NCBI GenBank assembly: GCA_027016965.1
Contig: JALURI010000241.1
Location: 1-7,851 of the forward strand
From: Geoglobus sp.
GTDB lineage: Archaea; Halobacteriota; Archaeoglobi; Archaeoglobales; Archaeoglobaceae
DNA length: 7,851 nt
Direction: 5' to 3'
In this document: positions 6,314 to 7,851 of the stretch, piece after piece
How the letters are laid out: each line of letters opens with the position of its first letter
How positions within the stretch are numbered: the stretch's first letter is position 1
The notes under the pieces: generated by a model
Seen by the model: only the letters and a program-made list of their open reading frames with translations
Databases searched by the model: none
Told to the model about the DNA's origin: nothing
Translations under genes and position numbers: made by a program

Positions 6314-6968
6314 TAACATAAGGGTGAAATTTAACGGGCTTGAAGTGCTGAAAGGTATCACATTTGAGGTTGATAAAGGGCAGATTGCGCTTGTTGTTGG
6401 ACCCAACGGAAGTGGAAAGTCAACTCTGTTTAAGGCGGTAATGGGTGCTGTGAAATACAGCGGAAACGTCACTCTTGATGGGATGAGCCTTGATGATATG
6501 CCCCCTTACTGGAGATTCAGGCTTGGAATAGTTCTGGCTCCAGAAAAGATGAGAGTTGCAGAGGATCTGACGGTAAAAGAGAATATAGAGATCTCAGGAA
6601 ATTTTGAGGATGCTGTTAAAATATTTCCGGAACTCGAGCAGATTGGCAGGAGAAAGGCAAGAGTTCTCAGTGGAGGAGAAAGACAGATGGTGGTTTTTTC
6701 AAGGGCAATTCTTTCTGAGCCGTCGTATCTTTTGCTTGACGAACCCTTTCAGGGATTGAGCGATGAAAATGCTGAAAGAATAATTTATGCAATAGAAAAA
6801 CAGAAGAAGACATCAGGGATTACCCTGATTTCTCATGACAGAATTGAGGATGTGCTTGAGATCTCAGATAAACTTTTGCTCATGCTTTCAGGAAAAGTGA
6901 GAAAGATCATAGAAATTGACAGCCCTGATAATGCGATCAAAAAACTTGAAAAGTACATGATCCTTTGA
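6300..6968 (+). CDS. livF: ABC importer ATPase, LivF-type
   Basis: A complete 222-residue ABC ATPase, second half of the nucleotide-binding pair. The ATG at 6300 is chosen because GGTG (6290-6293) lies six bases upstream and the protein then begins MLKADNI, aligned with LivG; ATG 6288 would add only four residues. Walker A GPNGSGKST is at 34-42. The Q-loop position is Glu82 in LAPEKMRV; LivF proteins commonly have 'vPEGR' here, so Glu is not a defect and in fact supports LivF over LivG. The signature LSGGE is at 123-127, Walker B and D-loop LLLDEPFQGLSD at 144-155 with Glu148, and the switch His is His179 in ISHD. The stop is followed by GAGGTG and another start codon within 7 bases, so the operon continues. 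Confidence 0.92.
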   Translation: MLKADNIRVKFNGLEVLKGITFEVDKGQIALVVGPNGSGKSTLFKAVMGAVKYSGNVTLDGMSLDDMPPYWRFRLGIVLAPEKMRVAEDLTVKENIEISGNFEDAVKIFPELEQIGRRKARVLSGGERQMVVFSRAILSEPSYLLLDEPFQGLSDENAERIIYAIEKQKKTSGITLISHDRIEDVLEISDKLLLMLSGKVRKIIEIDSPDNAIKKLEKYMIL

Positions 6969-6975
6969 GGTGTTG

Positions 6976-7851
6976 ATGCTGAAGCTCAGCGGTGATGCTG
7001 GAAAGATCTATTCCCGGATTAAAAGCTACCTCATTTCAAAATGTCTCCATAGTGAGGCTAACGAAGAGATTGGAAGGTTTATGCCAGTTACGGACATAGA
7101 GCTCATTCAGAAAAGGCAAAAACATGTTAAAAGGCTAATTGATATCTCGAAGAAGGTTGATTTCGAAAAGGTGGGCATACTTGAAAGAGTGGAGGTTAAA
7201 AAGACATTTTTCAGTGACAGGGTTTTTGTTGCCAGAAGTGATGAAGAATTTGAAAAAGCTTCAAGACTTGAAATATGCCACATTCTAAGAGAAAGAGATG
7301 AGCTCTCCTACCCAATTGTTCTGAATGACTTTGTCAGGGATATATCTCCTGAAAGCTTTGCACCTGAAATGTTCCTCTCTCCACTTCTCAACAGCATCGA
7401 TTCTTTCAGAGCCCTTGCTGAACTTGAGATGAATACACATGGGGATAGTAAATACATGAGCATTCTCAATGAACTCCTTGAACTTGAGAAATTTTACAGA
7501 AAGATTGACAGAATCAGGAGTGTAGAGGGAGTAATTAATGAACTTGAGGGTAAGATAAATGACGAGATTGAAAATAGGCTGTCTGGCATCAGGGTGACAC
7601 TGACTGCAGATGAACTTTTGAAGATTATGAAAAGCAGAGAGATCACAGGAGAAATCGAAAAAGAAATAGTCTCTGTAATTGAGGAATTTGAGAAACAGCT
7701 TGAGGATTTTGGCATAAACGAGCCAGTGTTTTCGAGAACTTACCCTGTCAGAATCGACAGTGATGCCATTTCAAATGCGTTAAATGATTTGAGAGAAAAT
7801 CTATCCCTTGAATTTTATCTGAAATGCTTAAAACTGGTAGAAAAGATTGAT
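6976..7851 (+). CDS. Possible MutS2/archaeal MutS-like protein, N-terminal part (C-terminus outside window)
   Basis: An open frame of 292 codons from ATG 6976 to the right edge with no stop. GAGGTG (6967-6972), overlapping the livF stop, provides a ribosome binding site with a tight three-base gap. Residues about 28-58 (NEEIGRFMPVTDIELIQKRQ and the following helix) recall the start of MutS2 and archaeal MutS-like proteins, where '..l.P..d...i..r...t.e...l' opens the core domain. Residues 60-115 include a short beta-rich stretch (ERVEVKKTFFSDRVFVARSDEE). Residues from about 150 onward are long charged helices with coiled-coil character, including YMSILNELLELEKFYRKID and EIEKEIVSVIEEFEKQLEDF, as expected for lever or clamp arms. 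The diagnostic ATPase with Walker A would lie beyond the window, so the assignment is provisional; an SMC-like or unrelated helical protein is possible. It probably shares the transporter transcript. Confidence 0.5.
   Translation, partial: MLKLSGDAGKIYSRIKSYLISKCLHSEANEEIGRFMPVTDIELIQKRQKHVKRLIDISKKVDFEKVGILERVEVKKTFFSDRVFVARSDEEFEKASRLEICHILRERDELSYPIVLNDFVRDISPESFAPEMFLSPLLNSIDSFRALAELEMNTHGDSKYMSILNELLELEKFYRKIDRIRSVEGVINELEGKINDEIENRLSGIRVTLTADELLKIMKSREITGEIEKEIVSVIEEFEKQLEDFGINEPVFSRTYPVRIDSDAISNALNDLRENLSLEFYLKCLKLVEKID

Noticed and set aside
6488..6560. Glu instead of Gln in the Q-loop of LivF, as a possible inactivating change.
   Set aside because: Known LivF proteins commonly carry a PEG motif at this place, so Glu82 is a family trait and not a lesion.
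1..7851. CRISPR arrays, insertion sequences, tRNA/rRNA genes, toxin-antitoxin or phage-defence clusters.
   Set aside because: I saw no regularly spaced repeats, no transposase motifs or terminal repeats, and no tRNA-like cloverleaf; nearly all sequence is accounted for by the genes listed.

Overview
The window looks like chromosomal DNA from a euryarchaeon, most likely an Archaeoglobales relative (Archaeoglobus, Ferroglobus or Geoglobus type). Reasons: TATA-box-like elements about 26 bases before start codons with almost no 5' leader, GGTG/GGAG-type ribosome binding sites in front of genes inside operons, a moderately AT-rich composition, short tightly packed and overlapping genes, and proteins rich in Lys, Glu and Ile. 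The lineage is inferred from style and gene content, not from a marker gene.

Layout. (1) Bases 1-713, minus strand: the N-terminal 237 residues of a gene running off the left edge, with a receiver-like alpha/beta domain followed by a PAS- or roadblock-like domain, probably a signalling protein. (2) Bases 714-845: a divergent intergenic region with a candidate TATA element for each side. (3) Bases 846-1736, plus strand: a complete metallo-beta-lactamase-fold hydrolase with all seven metal ligands and a C-terminal helical, winged-helix-like region. (4) Bases 1773-2860, minus strand: a two-gene unit, a 64-residue helical protein with four histidines spaced every four residues, followed with an ATGA overlap by class 1B-like dihydroorotate dehydrogenase (PyrD). 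(5) Bases 2861-2957: a second divergent promoter region containing a perfect 14-bp AT palindrome. (6) Bases 2958-6968, plus strand: a complete five-gene branched-chain-amino-acid-type (HAAT family) ABC importer, in the order binding lipoprotein, permease, permease, ATPase, ATPase, with consecutive genes overlapping. (7) Bases 6976-7851: the first 292 residues of a gene only 7 bases after the last transporter gene. It resembles the pre-ATPase part of a MutS2/archaeal MutS-like protein and runs off the right edge.

How they work together. The importer genes form one coupled unit. The lipoprotein binds solute outside the cell, LivH and LivM form the channel, and LivG and LivF hydrolyse ATP. The substrate cannot be read from sequence; branched-chain amino acids are only the family default. 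PyrD serves pyrimidine synthesis, but no electron-transfer subunit (PyrK) is visible next to it. I see no CRISPR array, IS element, tRNA, rRNA or convincing defence system. The most unusual items are the histidine-ladder small protein coupled to pyrD, and the MutS-like gene joined to a transporter operon.
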